A stretch of DNA of 64,000 bases, taken from contig JAMJFZ010000818.1 of assembly GCA_026225945.1 (NCBI GenBank), positions 7,406,001 through 7,470,000 on the forward strand, read 5' to 3'. Source of the stretch: Cricetomys ansorgei (Eukaryota > Chordata > Mammalia > Rodentia > Nesomyidae). The first letter of the stretch is position 1. Every line of letters starts with the position of its first letter. Below, one piece after another: positions 10,031 to 20,210 of this stretch. A model generated the notes under the pieces. It was not told where the DNA came from. It ran no database searches and worked only from the letters and a program-made list of their open reading frames with translations. Made by a program: the position numbers and the translations under genes.

Positions 10031-10291
10031 TGTAGCGTGACAGGTTGTTACTTTACAAGTTGGGGGTGGGGGACTCGTGGCAGGCCTCACTGCAGTCGCT
10101 CTGAGAGGGATTCGATGGCTGGGGCTGAGACAGGGAAGGAGCGTGGTTGGTATGCAAGGCTGTGTCAGGGCCTGGCTGCCCGCAGAGGCCTAGGCAGAGC
10201 AGGAAGGGCGTATCTAATCAACTCCCAACATCTGCAGTAAAGTCCTAACCCTAATAACCAGTGACTGTCACCTTATTTTCTATTTATTTAT
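10031..10291. other. unique DNA, nothing recognised
   Basis: Short GC-rich spacer ending in an AT-rich run that leads into a reversed SINE. Confidence 0.4.
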
Positions 10292-10515
10292 TTGCTTTTT
10301 TCTTTTTGACGTAGGACCTCATACAGCCCAGGCTGGCCTCAAACTGGCTATGGAGCCAAGGCTGACCTTGAACTCCTGATACTCCTGCCTCTTCCTCCTC
10401 TTCCTCCTGAGTTCTGAAGTTGTACCACCATGCCTGGTTTCTACCACACTGGGCATGGAACCCAGGGCTCCAGGTATACAAGGCAAGAGCTCTACCACCT
10501 GAGCCACAAAAACAG
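10292..10515 (-). repeat. B4-type SINE (ID head, B1 tail)
   Basis: On the minus strand an ID head (10441-10515, 'GGTGGTAGAGCTCTTGCC' on that strand) runs into a B1 part ('ACCAGGCATGGTGG', then reversed 'GGCTGACCTTGAACTCCTGA'). A T-rich stretch at the plus-strand left end is its poly-A tail. Confidence 0.8.
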
Positions 10516-10517
10516 CT

Positions 10518-10641
10518 CAGTTTTTGTCTTTTTGAGACGAGGTCTTGGTTTGTAGCCCAGGCTGACCTGGAACTCCTGATTCCCCTGCCTCTGCCTCCCA
10601 CATACTGGGATGACAGGCCTGTGACACTATACCTGACTTCA
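10518..10641 (-). repeat. B1 SINE, diverged
   Basis: 'TTTTTGAGACGAGGTCTTGG', 'AGCCCAGGCTGACCTGGAACTC' and 'CTGCCTCTGCCTCCCA' in reversed B1 order. Confidence 0.85.
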
Positions 10642-10660
10642 GTTTTCAAGAAGAAAGCAA

Positions 10661-10812
10661 TGGAGCCAGACGGTAGTGGTACACTCCTTTAATCTCAGCA
10701 CTTGGGAGGCAGAGGCAGAAGCAGGTGGATCTTTGTGAGTTCGAGGCCAGCCTGGTCTACAAAGAGAGTTCTACAACAGCTGGGGCTGTTACATAGAGAA
10801 CTCCTTTCTCGA
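10661..10812 (+). repeat. B1 SINE
   Basis: 'GGTAGTGGTACACTCCTTTAATCTCAGCAC', 'GAGGCAGAGGCAG' and 'GAGTTCGAGGCCAGCCTGGTC' in sense order. Its A-rich end runs into a GGA tract. Confidence 0.9.
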
Positions 10813-10938
10813 GAACAGGAGGAGGAGGAGGGGGAGGAGGAGGAAGTGGAGGAGGAGGAGAAGGAAGAGGAGGAGGAGGAGGAGGAAGTGGAGGAGGAGG
10901 AGAAGGAAGAGGGGGAGGAAGAGGAGGAGGAGGAGGAT
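10813..10938. repeat. GGA/GAA purine tract
   Basis: About 125 bases of nearly pure purine at the 3' end of a B1. It was probably seeded by the A-rich tail. Confidence 0.95.
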
Positions 10939-10994
10939 GCAATATAGCTACATAGAAAAAATATACCTTTAGACAGTACAAAAGGGATTAATTG

Positions 10995-11116
10995 CAGGAT
11001 ATGATGGCATACATCTTTAACCTAGCACTCTGATGTTAGAGGCAAGGAGGATCTCTGTCAGTTCAAGGCCAGCCTACAAGGAGAGTTCCAGACTAGCTCA
11101 AGATACATAGTGAAGG
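10995..11116 (+). repeat. B1 SINE, diverged
   Basis: 'GATATGATGGCATACATCTTTAACC', 'AGGCAAGGAGGATCTCTGTCAGTTCAAGGCCAGCC' type text in sense order. Confidence 0.8.
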
Positions 11117-11419
11117 TGGGAGTTAAATTGAAAAGTATATTCTATTCCCATCAGATGCCAGCACCTCTCAGTCTGTGAGCTGTGTCTGCTAATGCGGGGG
11201 AGGGGCATGCCATCCTGCAGTGGAGGGAGTCTTGTTATGACCAGCCTCTGGGGGGAACCCCCATACCCCACTACAAGCTAGCACCCCAGACTAAGGAAGG
11301 TCTCTGGGTATTTGCTGTCCCTTGTGTTAGCAGAAGGCTTTGGACATGAACTTGAAGGCATGAGTGGGGAAAGTCCCCCTGCCCCAGGCAAAGTTGCCAG
11401 GGCACTCCTCCAAGTATGG
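11117..11419. other. unique DNA, nothing recognised
   Basis: About 300 bases without a recognised element. Confidence 0.4.
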
Positions 11420-11476
11420 ACAGGGAAACTGAGGCCAGGAGAGGCCTTGGACCTTGTCCAAGCTCATGTAGAAAGT
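11420..11476 (-). repeat. MIR fragment
   Basis: 'GGGAAACTGAGGCC' followed by 'ACCTTGTCCAAGCTCATG' is the antisense MIR core. Confidence 0.65.
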
Positions 11477-11559
11477 GATCCTTTCTGAGAACCGTGGGAG
11501 GGGTGTGCTCCCCACACGCAGCCTTGTTTGACCCGGATAGCCACACTTTGTCTGCTGAC

Positions 11560-11690
11560 ACTCCCGAATCTGACCCAGGTCCTGCCGTGGATGAGTTGCC
11601 TACTGGTCCCACCCTATTTCCTGTGTGACCTCAGGCAGGCAAGCGGTCTCCCTCTCTGAACGTAGGTTTCCTCTTCTACACTCACTTCCC
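11560..11690 (+). repeat. MIR fragment
   Basis: 'CTGTGTGACCTCAGGCAGGCAAG' followed by 'CTCTCTGAACGTAGGTTTCCTC' matches the sense MIR order, with changes. Confidence 0.6.
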
Positions 11691-11964
11691 ACGTCGGGGT
11701 GATGGTGGGTGTCAATCTCGGTACTGCCTGAGGGGACTGGGTGCTCACAGGGACAGTTGCTGGCTGGTACCCGCTGGGTTCTGGTCACATCATCTGTTTC
11801 ATGTCTGACGCTAGAAATTGGCCCGGCTGGATCATGGAGCCATTGAGGACTCTCCTGCAATGTCTTTTCAATGTGTCAGGGGTCAGACACAGCTAGCGCC
11901 TGGCACGTTGTCCCTAGCAGGCTCAGCGACAACTTGAAGCCCTTATCCGGTTATCTGAGAGAGG

Positions 11965-12050
11965 GGCTATCACAGATGAGGAAAATCGCAGCTCAGAGAG
12001 GTTAGGCAGCTTGCTGGAGGCCGCCCAGCACAACGGTGGCACCCGTGATG
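11965..12050 (-). repeat. MIR fragment
   Basis: 'CAGATGAGGAAAATCGCAGCTCAGAGAGGTTAGGCAGCTTGC' type text is the antisense MIR core. Confidence 0.7.
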
Positions 12051-12184
12051 AATTATTCTCAAAACCTCTTGGTCCCTTCCTTGGGTGGAGTGGCCTGGGC
12101 ATCCCGATGCCTCTGTCTTCCTCTCAGTGCCAGGATGCTCTCAGAGGAAGATGGAGTTGTTAGGCACGGTTGGCACCCGTGTTG

Positions 12185-12375
12185 GGGAGGAGTAAACATA
12201 ACTGTTCAAAGGGAACAGACTCCGACATATTCAATTACATGTAATTTATGTAATAGCCGCCGGAGTTTCCAGCCAAAATAATAATAATAATGATGATAAT
12301 CGTATGATTTTCCTTCCAAAACCCCAGAGACAAATTAAAGTACTGCAGAGTGAGTTTGTAATTGGCATGGGCCGT
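12185..12375. promoter_or_regulatory. conserved-element candidate 3
   Basis: Centred on a perfect 14-base palindrome AATTACATGTAATT (12233-12246), followed by TTTATGTAATAG, an (AAT) run, ATTAAAG and GTAATTGG. 'GTTCAAAGG' near 12204 is TCF/SOX-like. No repeat family matches apart from the short AAT run. Paired inverted ATTA cores are typical of homeodomain dimer sites. Confidence 0.55.
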
Positions 12376-13965
12376 GGGAGTCTGGGGATCTCCAGGTGTG
12401 TGCCTGGCAGGGCAACGACTCCCCGTGGCCTGGCCCTCCCTTTTCTGGGCCCTACGACCCTACACATGTACCTGCCCGTGGGCTTCAGACAGCCTGCCCG
12501 TTGGTGATGGACCGGGTCTTCCCGCGAACTAAGGACCCACGTGCCGCGGCTGGCGGCAAGAGGTGACAGACAGAGACTGTGAGCCCACTCCCAGCTTCGG
12601 AGCCCTGGGTTTGTCCCCAGGGGCCAGCTCCCCAGAGCCCTCTCCTGAGCAAAACAATGCTTCCATTCTCAGAGACTAAAACTGTGATCCATCCGTGGTA
12701 CCCCAGCCAGGCACTCAAGAGAGCCCGAGACAGGTGTGCATTTCGATGGACGATCTGAGTCACGCCAGCCTGGAGATTCAGCCTCACCCTTTGCCTCTGT
12801 GAAATGGAGCCAGTCAGACCAAGGAACAGGCAGGCTGGCCCTGCTAACCCATGATGCATGCTGCCTGAGGCTCTGTCCAACAGATCTGGGTGGCCTTAGG
12901 TGGCATCAGGGTTGATGACTTCCCCATTTGGTTGGTGTGACCCTGGATGCCCCAGGGAGCCCACAGCTAGCTCTGGCATGTGGGGTAGGGTAGAGTGGGC
13001 CCTGAGTCCCAGCCCTTCCATGTTTGATCCTGTGACCCCACCCCACCCCACCCCCAGTGCTCGCAAGAGTCAAGGTATCAGGCCTGGATTGCAGGGGCTG
13101 GGGGAATGCAGAGCACCCCAGTGCACAGCCGGTATCCCTGCACCCCACCTTTACCTGTCGAGCTGGGCACAGACTCTCGCCTGACCCTCTTACATGGCTT
13201 GAGTGTCACAGGGTGCCCACCATTAGAACAGTGTCACGCCATGCAGGAGCCCTCTCTGCAAGGCAGGAAGAGTAGCTGGTCATTTTGGGGCACCAGGGGT
13301 GGAATCGGGTCGACCACGGGTGCGGCTTGTGACCAGTGGGATCTTGAGGTGGCCTCACGTGGCTTCTCGCTTGGAATGAGGAGCAGCCTGTGTTCACCGA
13401 GTCGTAAATTCAATGGAAGATGTGAGAACTGAAGAGAAGCCACAGAGAGAGAGCAAGACAAGGAAGGGTTCGAGGAGAGGGTGAGACACCTCCAAGGACA
13501 CTGGGGTGCTCCTAGATGGATGCCTATGTCTCCTCACCCTACACTCCATTTTGGGAGCTGGGGTTCCTAGGGGCTGTGCAGGAAGGGCAGGCCAGGCTTC
13601 TCTTCACCTTAGACCTGAAAGGGACAGGCTCATTTTACTTAGGAGGCTGGTCAGTTTGCAGGGTCCAGTTTGCCCCAGGTTTGGAACTTTCTGGCCCTCA
13701 CTCTGACGGAGTGTCCCCAGGGCTGCTGAGCCCCGCTTCCAATATTGGTCCTGATGGTTGGCCAGCTCAGGCTGGCTCCTGACAGAGAGTGGGTTCCCAA
13801 GTCCAGAGGCCTCCTGGGGATGAAAGGGTCTGAGGAGGAGCTGCTGGTGGCCAGGGCCACCTGGTCACCTGTGGTCTGTCTCCACAGCCTCTGTGGTCCC
13901 TGATTCTCTTCTTCATTGCTGCCTGATTCCCCCCTCCAACCCAAGCTTCTTGGGGTCCTGTGATT
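12376..13965. other. GC-rich unique DNA
   Basis: About 1.6 kb with no recognised repeat apart from a possible MIR word near 12795. Several frames over 90 codons (for example 12485-12880 minus and 13106-13432 plus) show no domain, and I do not call them genes. Confidence 0.4.
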
Positions 13966-13969
13966 GATG

Positions 13970-14155
13970 TACACTCCCTCCTCCCCTCCCTCCTCTCTCC
14001 TGCTACCCCTCCCTTTCCCATACCCTTCCCTTCCTCCTCTTCTTCTCCCTCCAACTCCCTCCTATGCCCCTCCCTCTTCCTCTCCCCCCTATTCCTCCTC
14101 TCTTTCCTCCCCCCCACTCCTCCCCTCCCTCCTCCCTCCTCCCCTCCCCCTCTGT
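13970..14155. repeat. pyrimidine-rich (TCC/CCCT) tract
   Basis: About 185 bases of almost pure C/T without a strict repeat unit. It directly abuts the AT-rich island that follows. Confidence 0.85.
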
Positions 14156-14295
14156 CTCAGGCTCTGCAATTACAGCTAATCAGATACCTGAGCCGCTCAC
14201 GAAGCTATTAGCAGCTCTCCCTGTCCAGTGGGAAATCAACCGGGCCGGACAATTAGCTTTTTAGTTCCAAGTCGGATTCTGATGCGTAAACAACT
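14156..14295. promoter_or_regulatory. conserved-element candidate 4
   Basis: Contains GCAATTACAGCTAATCAG, GCTATTAGCAGC, GGACAATTAGC and GATGCGTAAAC with no repeat signature. It shares the island style of the next element, 450 bases downstream. Confidence 0.5.
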
Positions 14296-14323
14296 CCCTG
14301 CCCCCACCTCTCTCCAGTACCTT

Positions 14324-14358
14324 CCCTCCTCCTCCTCCTCCTCCTCCTGCTCCTCCAC
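14324..14358. repeat. (TCC)n run
   Basis: Short CTC/TCC run that makes Ser runs in one frame and Arg runs in another. Confidence 0.7.
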
Positions 14359-14655
14359 CTGGACCAACCCCACCCAGATGCCAACCAGCACTCCTCCATC
14401 CCCCCTCTTGCATCCTCCTGGGCCTGGTCCAGAGCACTAGCCACGGCCCTCAGCAACTGGGGCTGTGCTTGGACCTCCGCCACTTGCCACCCTCAGCAGC
14501 CCTGGCTCTCCGCTGTGCGCTATGCGAGCTAGTGCTATCTTCAGGGGATCTGCAACCCCAGCTTTCTACCCTCACCCCAGGCCAAGCCTTCCTCACCCTC
14601 TGAACCTCCCACCCTCTCATCTTATAGAGTATGAGCACGCGCCTGTGCGTGTGCA

Positions 14656-14663
14656 TGTGTGTG

Positions 14664-14704
<41 letters not shown>

Positions 14705-14706
14705 CT
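14656..14706. repeat. (GT)n microsatellite
   Basis: About 25 GT units flanked by CpG-containing alternating purine-pyrimidine words (GCGCACGCGCC), so the tract could adopt Z-DNA. Confidence 0.9.
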
Positions 14707-14717
14707 GCGCACGCGCC

Positions 14718-15175
14718 TGTTTGTAATTAAGCAGCTAATTGTGCTGGTTCTTGATTAGCTTGGGGGTGGTAATGTTCTAGCGAGATGAGGTGTTGTGTAC
14801 AGTTCAGAACCATTTAGAGAAATTGGAGCTAATTTTGCTGTCTGCGCTTATTACTGCATTAATTTAATTTGGGTTGCTTTTAGCTCATTAACACATCTAA
14901 TTAATTCGTTGACATCACTATTAAGATGTCTCTTTGAAATTGGCGTCTCTAGATAATGGGGATGGAGAGGCTGACGCGCTGAGCTGCTTGGGAAGGCGGG
15001 GAAGGGAGGGGAGGGGGACGGGGCCACTAATGAATTTTCCATCAGGATCTCCCAGTGTGGCAGAGGGGGTGCAAGGCAGGCGGAGGGAGCGGAGACAAAG
15101 AAAGGGGGAAGTGGCGAGCTTGCAGCTGGCCGGCTCTTAAATATTGAATTGCTTATAAAAACAAACAGACCCGTC
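14718..15175. promoter_or_regulatory. conserved-element candidate 5 (long)
   Basis: One of the strongest islands. It has TGTAATTAAGCAGCTAATTG, TTGATTAGC, GAGCTAATTTTG, GCATTAATTTAATTTGG, GCTCATTAACACATC and TAATTAATTCG within 190 bases. After a short GC-rich gap come CTAATGAATTTTCC and 'AAATATTGAATTGC'. No repeat signature. The dense TAAT/ATTA cores suggest a homeodomain-bound enhancer, by inference. Confidence 0.6.
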
Positions 15176-15514
15176 TGCAGGAGCCAGTGCCAGGCTGCAC
15201 CCCACCCTGGCCTGATCCCTTGTGTTCTGGGGGTTTCCTGCTAAGCCAAAGTCAAGGTCAGCTCTACGGGTGGCAGAGGCTGGGGAATGAGGTCCAAACC
15301 TACCAGAGGGACATTGGGAAGGTGTGTTGACATCTGAGGAAACTGAGGCTCAGGGACTGACTGGTGTGTCGATGCTCTAGGTTACAGGGCAAGTTGGGTG
15401 ACATTCAGCTGAGTCCCAGGTGCATGCTGGGATGGTGAGAAGGATCCCAAGGGGTCCTGCCGCCCACGCTCTGGCCTTTCTGATTCTTGCTGGGAGTGGA
15501 ATAAGGTGACTCAT
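15176..15514. other. unique DNA with a MIR word
   Basis: 'TGAGGAAACTGAGGCTCAGGGACTGA' type text near 15336 is probably an antisense MIR core. The rest is unassigned. Confidence 0.4.
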
Positions 15515-15612
15515 GACTCCTAAGCCCAGGCTTGGTGCAGGCTCTGATCCCAGCCTTAGCCTGAGCAGGAGGATTGAGTTTGGGACCAGCCTGGGCTACA
15601 TGGTGAGACTTA
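15515..15612 (+). repeat. B1-like SINE, old
   Basis: 'CTGATCCCAGCCTTAGCCTGAGCAGGAGGATTGAG' and 'GACCAGCCTGGGCTACATGGTGAGAC' follow in B1 order, but the copy is heavily diverged. Confidence 0.6.
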
Positions 15613-16274
15613 GGTGCAGAGGTTAACATGTTCCCAGGAGCTTTCCAGGGAAGAGGTCCCATTGCTGTGTCCCTTCCTTAACGGGGCCACGAGATGACAG
15701 ACACTCAAGAGACCAGACAGGGTGGTGAGATGACCTGCTCTTCCCTGGGAGTTGAGGCAGGATAGCCTGCATGGAGGAGGTGACTCCCGGTCTGGGCTTT
15801 AGGGATGAAGAGATGTTTGTTTATAGTCAAGTTCTTGGCCCTTACCCAGTTCCAAGCATACAATAAGGGCTCAAACAGTGTCTGTTTGTCTGTCCCTGGA
15901 AACAGCCTGGTTTCTGAGCTGTCTGCTGGGCTGGATGAGGATGCTGCTTGAACCCACAGCTGTGCACCAGAACTGAGTAACTAATGGGCGGGTAGCATCT
16001 ATGACACAGATACACAGTCAGAGGAGTGAGCCAGGATCTGTCAGCCCACAAGGGACCTCAGCAACTGCTTCCAGTGTGACTAAGAGGGCTTGGGAGCATG
16101 CGGAACCAAGAATGGCGTAGCTTGCCATGACCTACCCTCAAGGTGACAGGTGGGAACCTCAGGTTTGGTTTCCCAGGTCATTGTAATGAGGGTCAGCCCT
16201 GCTGCTGTATGACAAAGTGTCCTGAGCCTCACAGGCCAGCACAGAAGCAGATGCTGATTGTGCTTTTGCTTTAT
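15613..16274. other. unique DNA, nothing recognised
   Basis: No element identified. A minus-strand frame at 15842-16051 has no known domain. Confidence 0.4.
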
Positions 16275-16375
16275 GGATTGTTTGAGATAAGGTCTCATTA
16301 TATAGACCAGGTTAATTTCCAAATTACAGCAATCCTCTTACGCAGCCTTCTAAGTGCTGGGGTTATAGGTGTGAT
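16275..16375 (-). repeat. B1-like SINE, diverged
   Basis: 'TTGAGATAAGGTCTCATTATATAGACCAGG' and 'CTAAGTGCTGGGGTTATAGGTG' are the reversed B1 landmarks. Confidence 0.75.
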
Positions 16376-16447
16376 GAAGAGGTGGCTCAGCAGCTAAGAG
16401 TGCATACTGCTCTCCCAGAGGACGCAGGTTCAGTTCACCATCACACC
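16376..16447 (+). repeat. B2/B3 SINE head fragment
   Basis: 'GAGGTGGCTCAGCAGCTAAGAG' with 'CCCAGAGGACGCAGGTTCAG' is the tRNA-like head. The rest is missing. Confidence 0.7.
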
Positions 16448-16460
16448 AGCTGTTTTCTTT

Positions 16461-16655
16461 TATTCAGTACTGGAGATGCAACCCACCAGTGAGCCACATC
16501 CCCAGCCCCTCACTGGGGGATTCCAGGCAGGTGCTCTGCCACTGAACCACACCCCAGCCCCTCACTGGGGGATTCTAGGTAGGGGCTCTACCCCTGAGCC
16601 ACACCCCCAGCCCCTCACTGAGACTTTCTGGGCAGATTCTCTATCACTGAGGCAT
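16461..16655 (-). repeat. ID-derived 52-bp tandem array, locus A
   Basis: Reads on the minus strand. On the plus strand the unit mark CACTG falls at 16511, 16563 and 16616, so units are 52-53 bases long. Each holds the ID A-box region ('GAGCCACA' or 'GAACCACA' on this strand). It is the same unit as in the arrays at 44.4 and 53.8 kb. The copy differences imply it is older than the 44-kb array. Confidence 0.8.
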
Positions 16656-17120
16656 GTAAAACCCTCTCTACTTTTAAAATCTTGGAGGGTTGGGACCATA
16701 TTTATTGTTTAACAAATACTCTGAGATAGGTGAGTGCTGAGGTGGCCAGGCTCTGGCCTGGGGTGCACTTTTTGGGTCGGTCAATGTGGACCCAGTAAGG
16801 ACAGATTCCTCTAGTCACAGCTCTTAGTTCCCTGCGATCACCTCCACCCACTCTCCCAGCAGAATCCCACCTGGGATCCAGCCTGGAGGCCAATGGGAGA
16901 GAAGATGAGTGGGCCCCAGGTAGTGGGACACAGGTTTGCCCATGAGGTATCTGGCTGGCCTGTGACAATACCTTCCTGTCTGTACTGCCATGTGGCACAT
17001 GTGGATCCCTTGTGAGTCCCTTCTTCTCCAGACTGGTGGTAGTCCTCAGCGTTGAGCCGAACCTATTTATAGGATTCTTGGAGTGCTGGCTGGAAATGGC
17101 TGGCCTCTTTAAAAACAAAC
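16656..17120. other. unique DNA, nothing recognised
   Basis: About 460 bases. A minus-strand frame at 16702-17118 has no recognised domain. Confidence 0.4.
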
Positions 17121-17275
17121 AGCTGGGTGGTGGCAGCAGTGCACACCTTTAATCCCAGCACTAGGGAGGCAGAGGCAGGCAGATCCTTGTGAGTTCGAGG
17201 CCAGCCTGGTCTACAGAGTGAGTTCCAGGAGAGTTATAACAGAGAAGCTCCGTCTTGAAAAAACAAAACCAAAAG
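17121..17275 (+). repeat. B1 SINE
   Basis: Clear sense B1: 'CACACCTTTAATCCCAGCAC', 'GAGGCAGAGGCAGGCAGATCC', 'GAGTTCGAGGCCAGCCTGGTCTACAGAGTG' type text, ending in an A-rich tail. Confidence 0.95.
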
Positions 17276-17278
17276 AAA

Positions 17279-17377
17279 AATTCCTTCCTTCCTTCCTTCT
17301 TCCTTCCTTCCTTCCTTCCTTCCTTCCTCCCTCCTCCCTCCCTCCCTCCCTCCCTCCCTCCCTCCCTCCCTCCCTCC

Positions 17378-17436
<59 letters not shown>

Positions 17437-17438
17437 TC
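17279..17438. repeat. CCTT / CCTC / CTTT polypyrimidine tract
   Basis: About 160 bases of pure pyrimidine. Three successive 4-base units (TTCC, then CTCC, then TTTC) lie between two oppositely oriented B1 copies. Confidence 0.98.
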
Positions 17439-17537
17439 GAGACAGGGCCTCTCTACATAGCCCTGGCTGTCCTGGAACTCACCCGTCTCTGCTTCCTGAG
17501 TGCTGGGATTAAAGGAATGGACCACTACACCTGGCTA
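17439..17537 (-). repeat. B1 SINE, partial
   Basis: 'GAGACAGGGCCTCTCTACATAGCCCTGGCTGTCCTGG' and 'GTGCTGGGATTAAAGGAATGG' in reversed order. The middle is shortened. Confidence 0.9.
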
Positions 17538-17539
17538 AT

Positions 17540-17662
17540 TCCAATTTTTAATGGTGTGTGTCCATGTGTGGGTATGCCCAACATAGGTGCTGAGAACAGA
17601 ACTTGTGTCCTCTGGAAGAGCAGTATGTACTCTTAACTGCTGGGCCACCTCTCCAGCCCCTG
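17540..17662 (-). repeat. B2/B3 SINE
   Basis: 'TCCTCTGGAAGAGCAG' followed by 'CTCTTAACTGCTGGGCCACCTCTCCAGCCCC' is the reversed B2-type head. Confidence 0.85.
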
Positions 17663-19195
17663 GAAATGGCCATCTTTAATTTTATCCAACACTTCCGTTA
17701 GTAACAACCTGGGGGCTCTGTCCCAGGTTCCTGGGGTGGCGGTGTCAAGCAGTTTCACCGTTTAATCCATGAACTTACTTCAGGCGTGGTTGGCTGTGGG
17801 GGTGGGGGGAGCATTGAAAGTGTGTGCACTCAGTTGGTGGGGGCATGTCAAGGCAACTTCAGCCTCTGCCCTCATTAATAAAATGAGGCTCTCTAGATTG
17901 TCCTGTGGGGCATGAAAACGTGGCACAAGCCGTTGCAAGCATTGTGACGGGACACTGTCTTCTCTCTGGCCTGTCTTCCTGGCCTTTGAGCATGGATGAG
18001 GCCCACCTCAGGCCACCCTAGACTTCAGGGAGACTGTGGTAGGCCCCTGTGGGGCCCCGATAAGCAGGACCCTGGGTAATCCCTATGCCCACCACTCTCA
18101 TTTCCCTGCTAGCATCCGGGTGTGTGTCCCACCCCCAACCCCTCCCCCCTCCCCCCTTCCCCCACCCCTGACCAAGGGGCAGAAAACCCAGCTGGAGGCT
18201 TGCAAACCCAGCTAGGCTGGGCTGTGTGAAGACTTTGGGCCAACCCCTTGCAGCAGACAGATCTCAAGGGTCCCCAGAACCCAGTTTTTTAGAGCTCACA
18301 CCATGTAGAATGCCTTCCCTTCAGGGATGTCATCCCTAAAACCGTAGGATGTGGGATCACTGTATCATGTGACTGCCAGGTCCAGTAGTGTTTTGAGAGA
18401 CTCTCTGAAAGCAGGCATGTGAGAGGTGGCTTCCTTGTCCTGGGACAGCCCAAGAAGCGAGATGGGGCTCCAGCCCTCTTCTTCTCTGTGAGGACAGGAC
18501 ATGGTTCCAGCTTCACCATCCTGGAGGAAACTTCTCCACCCACCCCACCCTCGCACCCCCGCCCCCCCGCCAAGGCATTGGGACTGGCCTGTTGTGTTTC
18601 TTCCCCTGAGATGACCTGGCTGAGCCTTACCGGGTCTCTGACCCATAGAGACCGTCTGGGAGACGGGATATGGCATGCTGGGCCAGGCTAGAAGCCAACT
18701 GCTTTCATCTTAAAGAGTCCATCACTGTTCTAGCCTCCATAAGTTGGGCTCCTTGGTGATCACATCTGACACCGATCACCTCAACTGAAATATCACCTCC
18801 TCTGGGAAGCTTCCAGGATTGTTCTATCCTGTCAGCCACAGGTCAACCCTGGTTCACCAGGGTTCTTGGCTGGTGGGTGGGAACAGGACCGAACAATCCT
18901 GACACCTCCAGGGCCCAGCACAGGTCTTGATCTCTGGGATTTTGGGGTGGTCACAGAAAGAGGCCTGTGGGTCACCGGGTCTGCAGAGCCTTCTACCTTG
19001 TCTCCGCTGGCAAGCTAACAGGGCAGTTTCCTGAGTGCGCTGGGCCATCTGTCCAGTTTATGGACATGAATCTCCTAGGACACAGGCTGGGAGATCCAAG
19101 CCCCGATACCTCCCCAAGCCTCTAAATTCCTCAGCCTAGAAGCTTCTGGTTGGACATCATTGATAACTCATGTGAAGCCACTGAGAAATGGAACA
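17663..19195. other. GC-rich unique DNA
   Basis: About 1.5 kb without a recognised transposon except a possible MIR word near 17875. Two strongly C-rich stretches (18128-18172 and 18535-18572) stand out. Frames around 18365-18691 overlap on both strands and show no domain. Confidence 0.4.
18128..18172 (-). other. G-quadruplex-prone C-rich block
   Basis: The plus strand carries at least six runs of four to six C separated by one to three bases. The minus strand therefore has the pattern required for a stable G-quadruplex and the plus strand for an i-motif. Confidence 0.6.
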
Positions 19196-19309
19196 TCTCA
19201 TGGCCCAGCCACAGTAGTGCGTGCGTGGGTGCGTGTGTGCATGCGTGCATGTGTGTGCAGGCACACACATACCTGTGGAGGAGGCCAGAGGCCATTCCTT
19301 CGGAGACTT

Positions 19310-19523
19310 CCTTTTTTTTTTTCCTTTCCTGTCAGTCCTAGAACTCGCTCTGTAGACCAGGCTAGCCTCGAACTCAGAGCGATCCGCCATCTTCTGCCTG
19401 CTGAATGGTGGTATCACAAGCACTCATCACCACCCCTGGCTTGTTATGTGAGTTCTAGGAATTGATCCCTGTTCTTCACGCCGACACGCCCAGTACTTGG
19501 TGGGCTAAAACCGTCTCTTTAGC
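19310..19523 (-). repeat. B4-like SINE (tRNA head, B1 tail)
   Basis: The plus-strand left part is a reversed B1 ('AGAACTCGCTCTGTAGACCAGGCTAGCC'). The right part (from about 19443) resembles a reversed tRNA-like head with 'GAATTGATCCCTGTTC'. The B1 part is clear and the head is decayed. Confidence 0.65.
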
Positions 19524-19874
19524 ACCCCCTGGATCAGAAATGTTTAAAATCTCACACCAAGGCTCAACGCTTTCAGATTTCACAGCATTTTGGACATCCA
19601 GACCAGTAAAGTCTACACAAACATTCCCAAATCCAAAAGGCACTTTGGATAAAGCATCTTCAAAAGGCACAAGACTTGAGGACAATCTGGGCTCAGGGAT
19701 GTTGGATGGCTTTCCTGGAGACACACAGCAGGGACAAGAGTTGGACTTTGCTCTGCCTGATCCTACAGTGCAGGTCTTTTCTCCTGTCCCTCTATTGCCT
19801 TCTCTATACCGTGAACCCCTTGGGACCACTGGCTGCTGGGGTCCCCATTCCCCACTAATAGGTCCAAGTGGAGG

Positions 19875-20210
19875 GAAATATCAATCCGATAACACAAATC
19901 TGCAATAACAGTTATAATTAATTTATACAGAAGGCGTTATGTAATTACCCTCAGTGCATTCCAGTTTTGTGGATGAGGTTCACCAGCTCCCCAGTTAAGC
20001 TACGGGGCCTCATGAAGACAGACGGGAAAGCGGTATTTCAATATTTCTTATAATTTTATATTGTCTCTAATGCCTCTCGTGCTAATTTCATTATGCAACA
20101 CAGTCGGCACGGTGATGTAATTATTGAAAAGTAATTTTGCAATAAATGGATTTAAATGTGTTGGCGTCCGTTGTAAATTCAATCTCGCGGCGAGGGTGCC
20201 GGGTGCAGAC
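19875..20210. promoter_or_regulatory. conserved-element candidate 6
   Basis: About 330 bases of AT-rich sequence between GC-rich flanks. It has TTATAATTAATTTATAC, TTATGTAATTACC, TTTCAATATTTCTTATAATTTTATATTG, GCTAATTTCATTATGC, GATGTAATTATTG and GTAATTTTGC. CpG words such as AATCTCGCGGCGAG remain at its right edge. No repeat signature. Among the best enhancer candidates here. Confidence 0.6.

Noticed and set aside
10702..10947. Glu-rich 81-codon frame
   Set aside because: GGA tract at a B1 tail.
14656..14706. GT tract as a regulatory Z-DNA element
   Set aside because: Possible physically, but such tracts are very common in rodents and nothing here sets it apart beyond lying near an island.
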